64,000 bases of DNA from Hemerocallis citrina (taxonomy: Eukaryota; Streptophyta; Magnoliopsida; Asparagales; Asphodelaceae): assembly GCA_017893485.1 (NCBI GenBank), contig CM030362.1, forward strand, positions 30,422,089 to 30,486,088, read 5' to 3'. Numbering within the stretch: position 1 is the stretch's first letter; the number at the start of each line of letters is the position of its first letter. Position numbers and translations under genes: made by a program. Under the pieces are notes generated by a model. That model worked only from the letters and a program-made list of their open reading frames with translations, ran no database searches and had not been told where the DNA came from. Positions 36,925 to 49,329 of this stretch are shown in pieces.

Positions 36925-36977
36925 CGATTCTTAATGGTCACCTTATTCAACTCCCGATATTCAATACTCAATCTCAG
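36925..36977 (-). pseudogene. Ty3/gypsy reverse-transcriptase motif relic
   Basis: The minus strand from 36,977 reads LRLSIEYRELNKVTIKNR, matching the conserved IDYRELNKVTIKNRYPLP stretch at the start of Ty3/gypsy reverse transcriptases. The flanks are stop-ridden and the catalytic YXDD box is absent. This shows the element descends from an autonomous gypsy element. Confidence 0.72.
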
Positions 36978-37529
36978 GGGACCATCATCTCATATATCAA
37001 AGAGTTTACCAACTACCTCCTTAATCTTCTCCTTGTGGGTATTACCACCAAACCCAACAGACATACCCACATCATCCAAGGCATTTCTTACAACTAAAAC
37101 TAAGTTTTATCGGGCATTCTCACCCGAATCATTCTTGCACCACACCCTAACTATACATAAAGTCTTCCTAACCAACCCATTACCTTATATCGAACAATAA
37201 CTATTACTACACAACCCCGCGATCTATAGAACATATATAAAATCCCCAAGGAATAGCCCTTCACGGCATACAGCAATCATTATAATAGAACACTCCGATA
37301 GCACACAAATTCTGACCGGGGATTCTAAAATGGATAAAACATAAGCATGGGCTAAAAAGTACAAAAGTTTGAAGGGTCATACCCCATTCATCAAAAGAAC
37401 TGTAACTTAATAAAACACCCACAAAACATAAAACACTTCATCTCCACGACTTAGCAATAATGAACCCATACTCACATGACAAGATCACTAGGATACAAAT
37501 CATCACAAACTCTATCCTAGTTAACCTAA

Positions 37530-37541
37530 GCTCTGATACCA
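37530..37541 (-). other. Primer binding site, initiator tRNA-Met
   Basis: The minus strand reads TGGTATCAGAGC, four bases inside the right LTR. It sets the orientation of the element. Confidence 0.85.
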
Positions 37542-37545
37542 AAAC

Positions 37546-40500
37546 TGTAACGCCCCAAAAATTTTTTTTTGACTCCAAACTCAAATCTTTCAATTTCAAT
37601 ATCACTTTAATCATAAACTAAGAAAGTTATATTTCAGGAAAAATTTTGACAGAGTCTCCCCTGTAAATTTTGCCCCGAAACACAAAAAGCTTACGGAATT
37701 CTGCTCAAAATTCCGTAACTCACAAAATACACAATAATTTTCATGGGCTCCCCAGGCCAAAATGAGCAGATACACACAGGCAATATAATATAATGCTCTG
37801 GGGGCCAAACACATAACGAATTATCAAATATCAAATAAAAACCATAAATTTCTTTGAATACGAGGTAAAATTTGTAGAAAAACCTTTGTAAAACTTACCA
37901 CAGAGCCCGGTACACCACAACGAGGTGGGTACGGGTCACAAACATACCATGCCACATCATACTATACTTACCATCAGCATATACGTACTTATACATCCAT
38001 AATACAATTTAAACCATAAATTCTACTATTCACTTCACTAATTTATACAAAATTTTAAAATAAACTCCACCTTACACAACTACGCCTCACCTCTGCACTG
38101 ATGAAAACCTGTAACAGTAGGGGATCTAGGGTCGTCCTCGGACTCCCCTAACCCCCCAAACACTAAGGGGTTAGCCATTTCTGGTGTGAGTATAATTTAA
38201 AAAAATCTAACAAACAAATTAAATTGTATAACGAAAATAATTTTAAACTTACAAACATCGAGTAAGAAGATACATCTTGAACCTCTGAACTTTAAAACAT
38301 CATAAATACGGCTTTATTTTCAATTACTCTTCAAATCTGTATCAAATTATAAAATTTACCCATACTCACACATTCCACTATATATATCACATCAACCTCA
38401 TCGTTTCTTTATTTCCATACGTACTCACATAAAGTCCCTAACTCTTTTCTTCATACTTTTATAACTACGCACTTCATTTCCCATTCATTTACATCTACAA
38501 CTCACAACTCATATTCTTAAATACTCATCTTCATTCATAAACCCTTTCTTTCTCAATTTTATATTTCATAACACCGCGTTCATTTATTTCTTATAACCAT
38601 ATCATCACGTAAGCATATATCCACATAATACCACATTAATTCCTTTCTTGTGACAAAATATAACACTTCGTTACCAATTGCAATTCACTCACATTTCATC
38701 ACATCATGCACATATCACTTATTAGATACTCATTCTTATCACATCAAAAATATGTTTTATAACTCATTCTCATCTCTTTATATCGTTTAGCTATTTTTCA
38801 AGCTAATTAATGACCAACTTACTTTCATTTTCACTAAAGTTAATTCTTCATTTCCATTAATCACTACCACACTCATACCAACTTACCCTGCGAATTATGC
38901 CAAGGCAGGTAGTTCCCACCATTTCCACAGAAATAGCGGGCAGGTAGTTCCTTGACACAATTCCAAGGTACAACTCACATCAATCTGTATTTACTTTAAT
39001 GACCCCATACGTAATACAATTACTTCATATTATTCGTGATAACACATCTCTTTTATTATTTTCATCTTAAATTAATCACGTACTGCATTTATCACTTCTT
39101 TTCATACACTCACTCATAACTCATTTTCTTACCCATCCACAATTCACATTTCACTATTCACTTTCTTTCCCACACACAATTCACATTTCGCTATTCCCTT
39201 TCTTTACTACCCCATTTATTATTCACTTATTTATTCTTTATTCTCAACTCATAATACACTTACTTCATTAATTCATTTCAGCTTATACCAAACACTTCTC
39301 TTTCTCAATCACATTTCATATCATATTCATTTTACCCTAGGTCTATCCTAGAGTATCAATTCTCTCTCAGGTCTACCCTAAGGTATCATATCTCTCTCCG
39401 GTCCCACCGGAGGTATCTACTCTCCCAGGTCTACCCTGGGGTATCATCTCTCTCAGGTCTACCCTGAGGTATCATATCTCTCTCCGGTCCCACTGGAGGT
39501 ATCTACTCTCCCAGGTCTACCCTGGGGTATCATCTCTCTCTCAGATCTACCCTGAGGTATCATATCTCTCTCCGGTCCCACCGGAGGTATCTACTCTCCC
39601 AGGTCTACCCTGGGGTATCATCTCTCTCTCAGGTCTACCCTGAGGTATCATATCTCTCTCCGGTCCCCCCGGAGGTATCTACTCTCCCAGGTCTACCCTG
39701 GGGTATCATCTCTCTCTCAGGTCTACCCTGAGGTATCATATCTCTCTCCGGTCCCACCGGAGGTATCTACTCTCCCAGGTCTACCCTGGGGTATCATCTC
39801 TCTCTCAGGTCTACCCTGAGGTATCATATCTCTCTCCGGTCCCACCGGAGGTATCTACTCTCCCAGGTCTACCCTGGGGTATCATCTCTCTCTCAGGTCT
39901 ACCCTGAGGTATCATATCTCTCTCCGGTCCTACCGGAGGTATCTACTCTCCCAGGTCTACCCTGGGATATCATCTCTCTCTCAGGTCTACCCTGAGGTAT
40001 CATATCTCTCTCCGGTCCCACCGGAGGTATCTATTCAAGTCAACCGAAATTATTGTTATTAACATTTTCTTTTCATATTAACATCACCCTTTAACATCAT
40101 AACATCTCATCTTTTATTTAAACTCATTCGCATAAACAATGATCCCCAACTCACTTACCCTTTTCAATGCATCACACAAAAGAGATATCAATGCCATTAA
40201 TATATAAAATTATCACATCATAGTATTGCACATCACAACTGCATTGTATTATTTATTTTATCATTGCCCCATACGTCATGCGTATATCATACCATTTATT
40301 ATCTCAATATCACAGGTTTGCATAGGCCCAGTATATTAGCACACCACAACATCATATATATAAATACGCCCATTACGTTACCATCACCCTGGATATTCCA
40401 AATCACAACAATTCACAATAAACCGACATCTTATATAAATACAACTCATCCCCGTATATATATATCATTAATCCATCATCTATAAGTTTATATCAATATC

Positions 40501-41838
40501 CAAGACGAGTATTTATTCGTCATATCGCATATCAATACCGAGCACTAATTTTCCTTTTACACACGCCTTATTCCGGGATTTATATCAAACATTCAGATTA
40601 CGCTAAAATTTTCTTAAAACAACAGAAATATAAATATTTTCATACTCACCTCATAGCCCGGGAAGCCTCGAAGCATCACTTCTCCATCTGGCACCCGAAG
40701 CCGTTAACATTTCCTATTATCACGTTTCAAAGCAATTAAGGCTCACAATATCCAAATCAACCACAGAAAATAATAACACTATTTCTAATATCACTCAAGC
40801 GTTTTATCGAACGTCTGGGATGCACACGTGCATCGCACGTGATATTTAAATTCCTATGGGATGTTTATCCTCAAACAATTACTAAAATCACCCCCAACTT
40901 TTTCTAATAGCTCTACTAAAATTCTACTACTGTGAAGAAGATAATTCTCACACATGTATAATTCTCTTTTACAAACCCAAAACCCTAATTTACTAATAAC
41001 TTGCAATCTCTCTAATAATCTACTAATTCCTCACATTTACCACTTCCAACATCTCTAAATCTCTCCACCATAATATTCCTACTCAATAAAATTTAACCCA
41101 ACTAAATTTTATACAATAAAATAATTAGGATTTTACCTTCCCGAATCCATTCGAAAATCCGACGCTACCACCATGTAGAGAATCCCTCATTTAGTCTACC
41201 CCTCGATTTAATTTGGAATTGACGAGGAATCGGAGGGGATTTGAGGTGAGGAAAACCTCGGTCGACGGGTTCGATCGTGGGGTTTCCTTCTGATCGGGAA
41301 GGAGAAGAACGAGTGAGAAGGAAAAGGGGGTGTGGGTTCTGTTGGCTGGCTGAACGGAGAAGAAAGAAAAGAAGAGGAGGTCGGGGGCGTTGGGGATTTT
41401 CCGGGGTCGGGATCGAACAGGTAGGGAGAAGAAGAAGGAAAGGTGAAGGAGAGAGTTGGGGTGTTTTTTTGAAAAAGAAAAATAATAAAAGGAGATAGAT
41501 AAATAATGTAAAGAGAGTATTTGTATAAGCCCCCAAACTCAAATACATTTTAAATAAAACCCAACTCTCTACTTTAATAATACCAACACTACAAAATATA
41601 TTAAAACCACTTCATAATAATCCTTCAAAACAATAAAATAAATGAACAATAATTATTCACATAAAATCTCGACTCCTAGCCCCCAATATATCAATAACAC
41701 CAATCAACCACAAATATCCATACCAATATCAATATAAAAATAATAATAATAATAAAATATAGCTTTAAAATAATTCTCACCCCTACAAAATATAAAAACG
41801 AATAATTTTCGGTAATTTTTAAAATCCGAGGTGTTACA
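37546..41838 (-). repeat. 5' LTR of long-LTR gypsy element
   Basis: 4,293 bp, homologous to the left LTR throughout. The 439-bp length difference equals five extra 88-bp repeat units (440 bp) within one base. Confidence 0.9.
39340..40035. repeat. 88-bp hairpin repeat, eight units
   Basis: Anchors at 39,401, 39,487, 39,575, 39,663, 39,751, 39,839, 39,927 and 40,015, so spacing is 86 once and 88 otherwise. Same three-hairpin unit as 34,440-34,716. Confidence 0.9.
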
Positions 41839-41864
41839 TATATCCATTCATATATAGGTTAAAA

Positions 41865-42889
41865 GCTGATCTAATACTAGATTTGCCCGTTGGCAAATGC
41901 CTACGGCACGTCTTCGGAACGATACAACACACGAAAAACTCTGTAAACAGTAAAATAACAATTATGTAATTCAAATTTGAATAGTATGATAATAATTAGT
42001 TGTAAATAAAAGTCCATGTTTCTATTAGTATATGTCGAAAAATAATTATAAATGAGGGTGTAAAATTCAACTTCTTAGATCTTTAAGTGTGGAAAATAAT
42101 AAAATTTAACTGTTGAAGAGATATTTGCTATTTTCAATATAACATGTGCAATAAAAAAAGTATAAAAATTCTGAAAATTTTACACACCTGAAATTTAAAA
42201 TCTAAATTTCTAAGTAAATAAAGAAAGAATGGGAGAGAGAGGGAGAGAGAGAGAAAGAGAGAAATATGAAATAGTGAAGAGAGAGGAGAGAAATAGTAAT
42301 AAAGTAATGAGTTTTTTAGTTTTGGAGGGGAAATTTTAATTTTGGGGTTTGAAATTTTAAGCGGGAAAATATGTTTTGTGAGAATCAATCTAGACCATTG
42401 ATTTGAGGGGAGATTGAATGAGAGCCACTTGATAGCTTTCTTTGTAATTTATTATATAGACCAGGTTTGCCCGTTGACACGTGTCTATGGCACGTCTTCG
42501 GAATGGTGCACCTTGTTTGACCATATAAAATAGTTTTTGAGGTCCAGCAAATTAATAGAAGTAGTAAACATAGAGCAAAAAACATATTATATGATTTTTT
42601 TGATTTTTTTGAATTATTTTTAAACTTTTTAAAATTTTAAAGTTTTTAATTTTTTAATATTTTAAAATTTTTAAAATTTTTATTTTCTTAATTTTTTAAT
42701 AGAAGAGGGAGGGAGAGAGAGAGAACAAAAAATTAAATAAATATAGGAGTTGTTTTGGGTGGAAGATTTGAATTTGAGTTTTGGGAAAACTATTGGGGGG
42801 AAAATATGTTTTGTAAAGTTAGATTTGGGTCTTTGATTTTAAGAGGGATTGAAGGAGAGCCACTTGATAGCTTTCTTTGTGTTTTATTA
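41865..42889. repeat. AT-rich sequence in two tandem copies
   Basis: TTTGCCCGTTG at 41,882 and 42,466 heads two related copies, both ending near GAGAGCCACTTGATAGC (about 42,420 and 42,855). It is absent from copy A, so it is an insertion. No coding capacity. Element class unknown, Helitron-like possible. Confidence 0.5.
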
Positions 42890-43622
42890 GACCATCTCCT
42901 GTAGCGCCCCGAATTTCTAAATACGAAACTTTAGAAAATACGTGGCACTTTCCCAGCGATCCACTTCAATGTAACAACATACATAGCCAAAAACTCAAGT
43001 CATTTTATTCCAAATCTTTATTACAACAACTTCTTTCAAATAGCAGCGGAAATACAAACACCTTACATTACAATAATTCTTTTACAACACTTATTCTTTA
43101 CAAAATTACACATGGCTCTATCATCTCACTCATACTCTCTAAAGCTAACCCAAGCATCCAAGCCTCCAATTCTAAGCAATAACCTGCAACATGTGAGGCT
43201 AGAGTTGAACCCTAACCCCCAAAACTACGGGGTCAGCCATAACTGGTGTGAGTGATATAAACAACAAACATAAATAACAAATAAACATAAATTCTCAATC
43301 AACATGTACTGAACAAAAAATACATAAACTGAACATGTAATCTGAAACAAGAGCGATAGGCCAGTACATGAGTGAACCAAGTCGAGAAACAATACCAACG
43401 ATCAAGTATCCATCAATCAATCTCTCTCAAAATACGTACAGTTCAACTGTACGGTACAGTCGACTGTTCAAAGGACCAGTCGACTGATCAGAACAACAAT
43501 AATCCTCACCTCTCTGATCATGCCCAACTATCAATAAATCTCAATACCACGATGTATGTCCAACAATCGATCTCCAATAATACCATAGATCGGATACCCA
43601 TATATCCATCTACAAAACTAAA

Positions 43623-44140
43623 GAGGGTATAGATAGAATACGAACCCGGCATGCATCACCAATAGTGACTATTACACCGACGAACATGTTCATCTACAAA
43701 CAAACTAAAGAGGGTATAGATAGAATACGAACCCGGCATGCATCACCAATAGTGACTATTACACCGACGAACATATTCATCTACAAACAAACTAAAGAGG
43801 GTATAGATAGAATACGAACCCGGCATGCATCACCAATAGTGACTATTACACCGACGAACATATTCATCTACAAACAAACTAAAGAGGGTATAGATAGAAT
43901 ACGAACCCGGCATGCATCACCAATAGTGACTATTACACCGACGAACATGTTCATCTACAAACAAACTAAGAGGGTATAGATAGAATACGAACCCGGCATG
44001 CATCACCAATGGTGACTATTACACCGACGAACATATTCATCTACAAACAAACTAAAGAGGGTATAGATAGAATACGAACCCGGCATGCATCACCAATGGT
44101 GACTATTACACCGACGAACATATTCATCTACAAATAAACT
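43623..44140. repeat. 87-bp tandem repeat, six units
   Basis: GAGGGTATAGATAGAATACG at 43,623, 43,710, 43,797, 43,884, 43,970 and 44,057. Each unit holds AATAGT-G-ACTATT or the variant with AATGGT. The spurious 104-residue frame arises because 87 is a multiple of three. Confidence 0.9.
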
Positions 44141-44328
44141 AACGATAACAAGAACCTTCAAGATCATGAAAACTCATCAGAACCAGTCGACTTATGCCGT
44201 AATAAGTCGACTGCCTCGAGAACTAATAGTCAAGATTATAACAAGTGCAGTAAGTCGACTTAACCAACCATCAGTCGACTTACCCGAGATAATTATCAAT
44301 AATTCTCAAGAAACAATCCAAGTGCTAA

Positions 44329-44640
44329 CAGTATAAGATGACTTATAAAAATCATAAGTAGACTTATCAATAATATAAGGTGACTTATAGAAATCATAAG
44401 TAGACTTATCAACAGTATAAGATGACTTATAAAAATCATAAGTAGACTTATCAAAAGTATAAGATGACTTATAAAGATCATAAGAAGACTTATCAAAAGT
44501 ATAAGATGACTTATAAAGATCATAAGAAGACTTATCAAAAGTATAAGATGACTTATAAAGATCATAAGAAGACTTATCAAAACATAAGATGACTTATAAA
44601 GATCATAAGAAGACTTATCAAAACATAAGATGACTTATAA
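44329..44640. repeat. 42-bp tandem repeat
   Basis: GATGACTTAT recurs at 44,337, 44,379, 44,421, 44,463 and 44,505. Each unit contains two degenerate versions of ATAAGTCGACTTAT. It lies between intact AGTCGACT palindromes (44,165-44,285 and 44,650-44,760). Confidence 0.85.
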
Positions 44641-45221
44641 AGGGGACATAAGTCGACTTATAGGAACATAAGTCGACTTACCCGAGAGAATTTCGAGAAA
44701 AACTAAAGATACAATATTAGGGTCGTACCAGTCGACTGATACCTAGTCCCAGTCGACTGTCGGCCTACAGATCTCATAATTTAGGTCTGAAATCAATAAT
44801 CAATACTGGAGTCAATCTCAAATGCCAAATCTCTTCCTCTACTCATATCTAATCCAACTCGTAAATAACAATGTCTAGAGATTCCTCCATCCAATTTCTT
44901 ATCTTCAATAATCATAATCGAATCTTAACATGTTTCAAGCAATCAAGAATTGTCAATCGAGATCTACTAATCTATCATGGATTTCACATGTATATTACGA
45001 ATAACAACCATGGCATCGATTTCATACAAGATACGAAATCATCAAACAAAACAACATGCAATCATACACATAAACAAACAAGTCTATATCACTCACCTTT
45101 TAGAATCAAGAAGAATCCACAAGCCTTCCTCTTGCTAGATCCAAGAACTCCTTCTTCAATCACCAAGAGAATAGAAATATAATAAGATCTGAGTTGTGCA
45201 GCGAATGACGGTTGCAACTCT

Positions 45222-45229
45222 CTTATATA
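45222..45229 (-). promoter_or_regulatory. LTR TATA box
   Basis: TATATAAG on the minus strand. The sister LTR has TATATAAAG at 47,880-47,888 on the plus strand. Confidence 0.6.
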
Positions 45230-45799
45230 GGCCAGGATCAAGTATTAGGGTTTAGGAATTACATTTGCAAAACAATCCATCCAAATACAATTATATATAT
45301 ATATATCTTCTTTTGGAAATTCATCTCATAATTCATTAAAATTAGGATTTATATGAAAATATACTTCTATACCTTAACAAATACTGATCGGAAAGTCCAG
45401 TAAATACATTTTGCACTTCAACCCTTAAAATTGTCAATTTTGCAAATAAGCCCTTCTTTTATTAAATTTTGCAAATAGTACTAATTAAATTCAGAAAAAT
45501 CCGGAAAAATACTACATAATTCCAAAATAATAAATAATGATTTTTCATAAAGAATTCTTAATTTTTCAAGCATCTCAAAACTCATTTGCACGTGTTTTGC
45601 ACGTGTACAAAAGATAGATCTTTTTAGAAAATATCAATTAAATCCTCAGAAATTCATTTAAATTCATTTTCAAATAATAAAATAATATTTGAAAATACGG
45701 GGTTCTACATCTCCAACCCTAATCGCTATTCCTCCCAATTAGCCAAAATAGCGACTATATCCCTAAAAATTATCTCCAACGGACTCGCCAAATCAGTCG

Positions 45800-46180
45800 C
45801 TATCCTGGCGATTGAAGTTTCGCTCGCAATCCGCTTGCCAAATCTGGCGAGCGGGATCCGCTCGCCATATTACTTCCAAAATCGCAGCCCTCCTCCAAAA
45901 TCGCAGCTCTGTGGTCGTCGAAGCCCTCATCGAAGCCGAAGCCATGTCGTCGTCGAAGCCATGTCGTCGTCATCGAAGCCCTCATCGAAGCAGCCCTGTC
46001 GTTGTCGAAGCGGGAGGAGGGGGAGTTGGAGACGGAGAGGAGGATCTCGTAGGCGGTGAGGGAGAGGTCGGGGTGGGAGAAGGGGAGAGCGGAATCAATG
46101 GAGGAGGGGGTGGAGGAGAGGCGGAAGGAGGTGGAGGAGTGGCGGGCGGAGTCGGAGCGGTCGCGGAAGATGCGAGCCAT
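45800..46180 (-). pseudogene. Host-gene-like fragment: start of a MARIFRDR/TAYEIL protein
   Basis: The minus-strand ATG at 46,180 opens MARIFRDRSDSARHS, later PDLSLTAYEILLSV. The opening LFRD-like motif and the DLxLTAYEI motif recall the N terminus of plant MUN/DUF810 (unc-13-like) proteins. After about 60 residues the frame runs into element-specific sequence and ends at 45,800, so only a first-exon piece is present. A CT-rich leader (46,240-46,284 on minus) precedes the ATG, as in many plant genes. It lies inside the PIF-like element, so capture of a host fragment is the simplest view. Family assignment is from memory and uncertain. Confidence 0.45.
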
Positions 46181-46239
46181 GGCGGGTTCTTGGGGGGATG
46201 GATTTTAGGACATTGAAGTTGGGAATCTGTTTGGGGAAG

Positions 46240-46284
<45 letters not shown>
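46240..46284. repeat. (GA)n microsatellite
   Basis: About 20 GA units, CT on the strand of the captured fragment. Confidence 0.9.
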
Positions 46285-46288
<4 letters not shown>

Positions 46289-46410
46289 GTTGAAGAAAGG
46301 AAAATTGGATGTACAGTAGAGAAGTAGACTTGTAGTATCGATGGTGATGTATTGTGGGGCTGGGAATTTGGATTCTTGGAATATAATGATTGATGGGTAT
46401 TTTTTCAAAC

Positions 46411-46540
46411 TGGTTTGAGTGATGAAGCTTTGGAGATATTTAGAGAGATGGCTGTGATGATTACTATTGTTCTTAGCGTTTGTTATGAGATGAAGAAGTT
46501 GAGAGCCTTATCGTCGGTTCATGTGTGCAATTGTGAGAAA
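46411..46540 (+). pseudogene. PPR-like fragment
   Basis: The plus strand reads FQTGLSDEALEIFREM, then ITIVLSVCYEMKKLRALSSV and VHVCN, resembling a pentatricopeptide repeat (EALxIFREM, then xVLSACxxLxAL). It ends at TGA after CEKSV. A downstream-type PPR motif (NMLIIIYAKCG) lies at 55,075-55,142, on the other side of the copia insertion. PPR proteins act on organelle RNA. This piece is non-functional. Confidence 0.45.
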
Positions 46541-47019
46541 TCAGTATGAATGTGATGTTGCTGGTAAATTATTATTAGCATAAATTATTATTAGCATGTT
46601 GCTTAATTGGTATGGTATTGTTGTTTGCAGTTTGAATGTAAATTGGTAGATTCTCTGTTTTATTGGAGTCCTTGTTAAATGTGAAAATCTCGGTAGTATC
46701 TAGAGGATGAAGCTCACCATATTTTGCAGATATTATTGCTGATCACCAATGGAAGAACCTTTTCTTCAGTCATCTGCAATTGTTTGTATTTCACTTGCAT
46801 CTTAATTCTATAAATTTTTTGGCTGAGTATCAACCTGCAATGTTATCTTAAAGTAGTGAAATTGTTTTTCGATAGTGATCACTCCAGTTCTCGTACATTT
46901 GCATTCAATAGAGGTGGTTTAGTTTCTGCCTCTTGTATATGACATGTATTTTCTTTGAAATGTTTCTCATGCTGAAAAAAATCTGTTTTCATGGTTGGTT
47001 CCTTTTTCATTTATGCAGG

Positions 47020-47155
47020 AGATTTGTATGAAGCTGGCAGTCATCCTACATTTGCAATTTTAGTTGGCATTTTTTCATCAGCATTGGGTGAAATCTGTCA
47101 CTGTCTCATACGAGCAGGAGCCAACGCATCGGACCATCCTGTGTACGACTTCTAG
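47020..47155 (+). pseudogene. Exon-like fragment, unidentified
   Basis: After an acceptor-like TTTATGCAG at 47,012-47,020, an open frame reads GDLYEAGSHPTFAILVGIF, continues with SSALGEICHCL and stops with TAG at 47,153-47,155. It could be a further PPR piece; not recognised with confidence. Confidence 0.35.
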
Positions 47156-47198
47156 GCTTCTTATCTTTAGGTTATCAAGCATTTCCGAGCTTAACTCT

Positions 47199-47394
47199 TG
47201 TTATGTTATGACCCAAATTGCTCTTAGGGCCCATTGGGCTTAGTATCTTCATATATGTAATACTTAGAATCAAATGAATACTAATCAACATTTTTGCCCT
47301 AATCCTTCTCTTGAACAGCCGGCTCTCCCTCTTCCTCTCTTCTCATCCATCTTCTCAAAATCCTAACAATCCACAACCCATTCAAATCCTAACA
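47199..47394 (+). repeat. 5' LTR of copia element
   Basis: TGTTATGTTATGACCC...AATCCTAACA, 196 bp. Confidence 0.9.
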
Positions 47395-47396
47395 AA

Positions 47397-47410
47397 TTGG
47401 TATCAGAGCC
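47397..47410 (+). other. Primer binding site, initiator tRNA-Met
   Basis: TTGGTATCAGAGCC two bases after the 5' LTR. Confidence 0.88.
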
Positions 47411-48629
47411 AACACCAAACCCCTCTAAATCCAGATCCGATCATCATCCAACTCAACGGCGATCCACCCGTTGTAGAACCTCATATTTTCAAATATTATT
47501 TTAATTATTTGAAAATGAATTTAAATGATTTTTGGGGATTTAATTGATATTTTCTAAGAAATTTATCTTTTGTACACGTGCAAAACATGTGCAAATGACT
47601 TTTGAGAAGTTTGGAAAATTAAGATTTCTTTATGAAAAACCATTATTTATTATTTGGGATTTATGTAGTATTTTTCCAGATTTTTCTGAAATTAATTGAT
47701 ACTATTTGCAATTTTTGAGAAAAGAAGGATCTTTTTGCAAATTTGCCATTTTACAGGATTGAATTGCAAACTATACTTTCTGGACATTCCGATCAGTATT
47801 GGCTGAGGTTTAGAAGTGTATTTTCTAACAAATCCTAATCTAAATGATATTTGATTAACTTCTCAAGACTAAACCTATGTATATAAAGTTGTATTCTTGA
47901 AAGGATTATTTTGCAAAAGGTGGGTTAAACCCTAATATTGATCCCGGATATTTAAGGGATTTCTTTCCCATCCGTCATTTACAAAATATACAGATTTTGA
48001 GATCGGTTTTGAAGAGCAAAAGGGAGAACTTTGGATCTAGCAAGAAGAAAGCTTTTTCGTGGATTTTTCTTCAAATCAATGTGAGTGGTTTGTTTTGTTT
48101 TGTTTTGTTTTGTTTATTTGGATTCGTGAATGACGTAAGATCTTTATTTTGCTTGTTTGTGAAAGATAAGATAATGATTTGTTAGTCTCATTGTATGCAT
48201 GATATGGATCTTTTATTTTGATATGGACGATGTGAACACTTGTTGATATTTGGACCATGTATGAGAAGAAAAATATTAAGATTTGTTGAGGGAATAATGA
48301 TTTATGGGATCGTGTTGTTGGATCGCATGTTAAGAATTGATTAGGTAGTGATCGGATGATAAATATCTGGATTCGTGGTTATAAATCAGAATTTGATTAT
48401 GAGTGGAGGAAGAAATTTAGTTTGAGAAACCCTAATAGAAGATTGGTAATTTAGATCATGAGCATTGAATTTTGAGGAAGTGAATGATCGAGTATGTATC
48501 CGTATTGGAGATTATTTGGGATTGTCATTGGCTTGTGTACGAACTGTTGTTTGATAAACAATAAACAATGATTCTTTAGAGAACTTCAGTTTGATTTTGT
48601 ATTCAGATCTGTTCTTGAAAACTGTAGGC

Positions 48630-48965
48630 TGACAGTCGACTGGCCTACTGTGCAGTCGACTGGTACGACCCTACTGTTTATCTTCAGTCTTTTTGAATTG
48701 TTCGGGACAGTCGACTTAGACTATGTCAGTCGACTGGTCTGCTGATTGTTAACTTGTTCAGTCCTTTCGGGACAGTCGACCTATGAACCTTTCAGTCAAC
48801 TTATATACTTAGATTATTTTCCTGAGAACTATTGATGTTTGCCTCGGTTGAGTCGACTGATGACTTCCCAAGTCGACTGATATGCCTTAGATTATTTTTG
48901 TAAAATTCTGGAGAATTGTCCTCTGGACAGTCGACTTACCTCAGCATAAGTCGACTGGTACTGAG
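48630..48965. repeat. Cluster of AGTCGACT palindromes
   Basis: AGTCGACT or one-base variants occur about ten times, mostly in pairs 20-35 bp apart (for example ACAGTCGACTGG with GCAGTCGACTGG). Similar sites occur at 43,450-44,760 in the related solo LTR. Confidence 0.8.
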
Positions 48966-49329
48966 GGATCTGTGTATTTGATTTTGAGATATTTGTTCAG
49001 TATTTGATTTTGAGATATTTGTTCAGTATTTGATTTTGAGATGTTCAGTTATGAACATGATTTTTGAGATATTCAGTTGAGCCACTTGTTTAGTGGGAAT
49101 TTGTTTAGATATTTGATTTTGAGTCTCTAGAGGTATGTGACCCTAGTATACCGGTGTTGAGTTATTTGTTGAGGCCCAGTGTGGCGAATTTTCAGTTATT
49201 CAGATATTTTGTTTAGGCCGGTGGGGTACACTACTCTAGGAGATTTGTTCAGTAACCGAAAATAATAAGGACTTGCACCAGTAGTGTCATGATGAAGGGG
49301 AACATGAGTTATGCACCTCAGTAAGGCTC

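Larger units (their letters stand above)
36513..37545 (-). other. Internal region of gypsy element, pol lost
   Basis: 1,033 bp with many stops in all frames. It keeps a reverse-transcriptase fragment (36,925-36,977) and the primer site. No gag, protease, RNase H or integrase. Confidence 0.7.
32659..41838 (-). mobile_element. Long-LTR Ty3/gypsy element, internally deleted (LARD-like)
   Basis: 9,180 bp with TG...CA ends and exact duplication TATAT (32,654-32,658; 41,839-41,843). Copy A at about 29,770 shows the empty site. The LTRs are 3,854 and 4,293 bp but the internal part is only 1,033 bp. Orientation is minus, since the initiator-Met primer site complement lies beside the right LTR. The internal part keeps a short Ty3/gypsy reverse-transcriptase motif. 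LTR length and primer type fit the Tekay/Del chromoviruses, an inference. The LTRs are nearly identical, so insertion is recent. Confidence 0.9.
42900..45709 (-). mobile_element. Solo LTR, AGTCGACT-rich family
   Basis: TGTAGCGCCCCGAATTTC...GGGTTCTACA, 2,810 bp, duplication TCTCC (42,895-42,899; 45,710-45,714). Minus orientation from TATATAAG on the minus strand. It matches the LTR at 47,472-50,215 at its ends in inverse orientation. No pol. Confidence 0.85.

Noticed and set aside
43665..43979. 104-codon repetitive frame
   Set aside because: Product of the 87-bp tandem repeat.
43623..44140. Possible CRISPR-like array
   Set aside because: Units are contiguous repeats with no unique spacers, in a plant nuclear LTR.
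44296..44580. Minus-strand Ile/Leu-rich repeated frame resembling membrane helices
   Set aside because: Product of the 42-bp tandem repeat. No start context or conserved family.
45812..46216. Gly/Glu-rich plus-strand frame
   Set aside because: Shadow of the captured fragment and the purine-rich tract.
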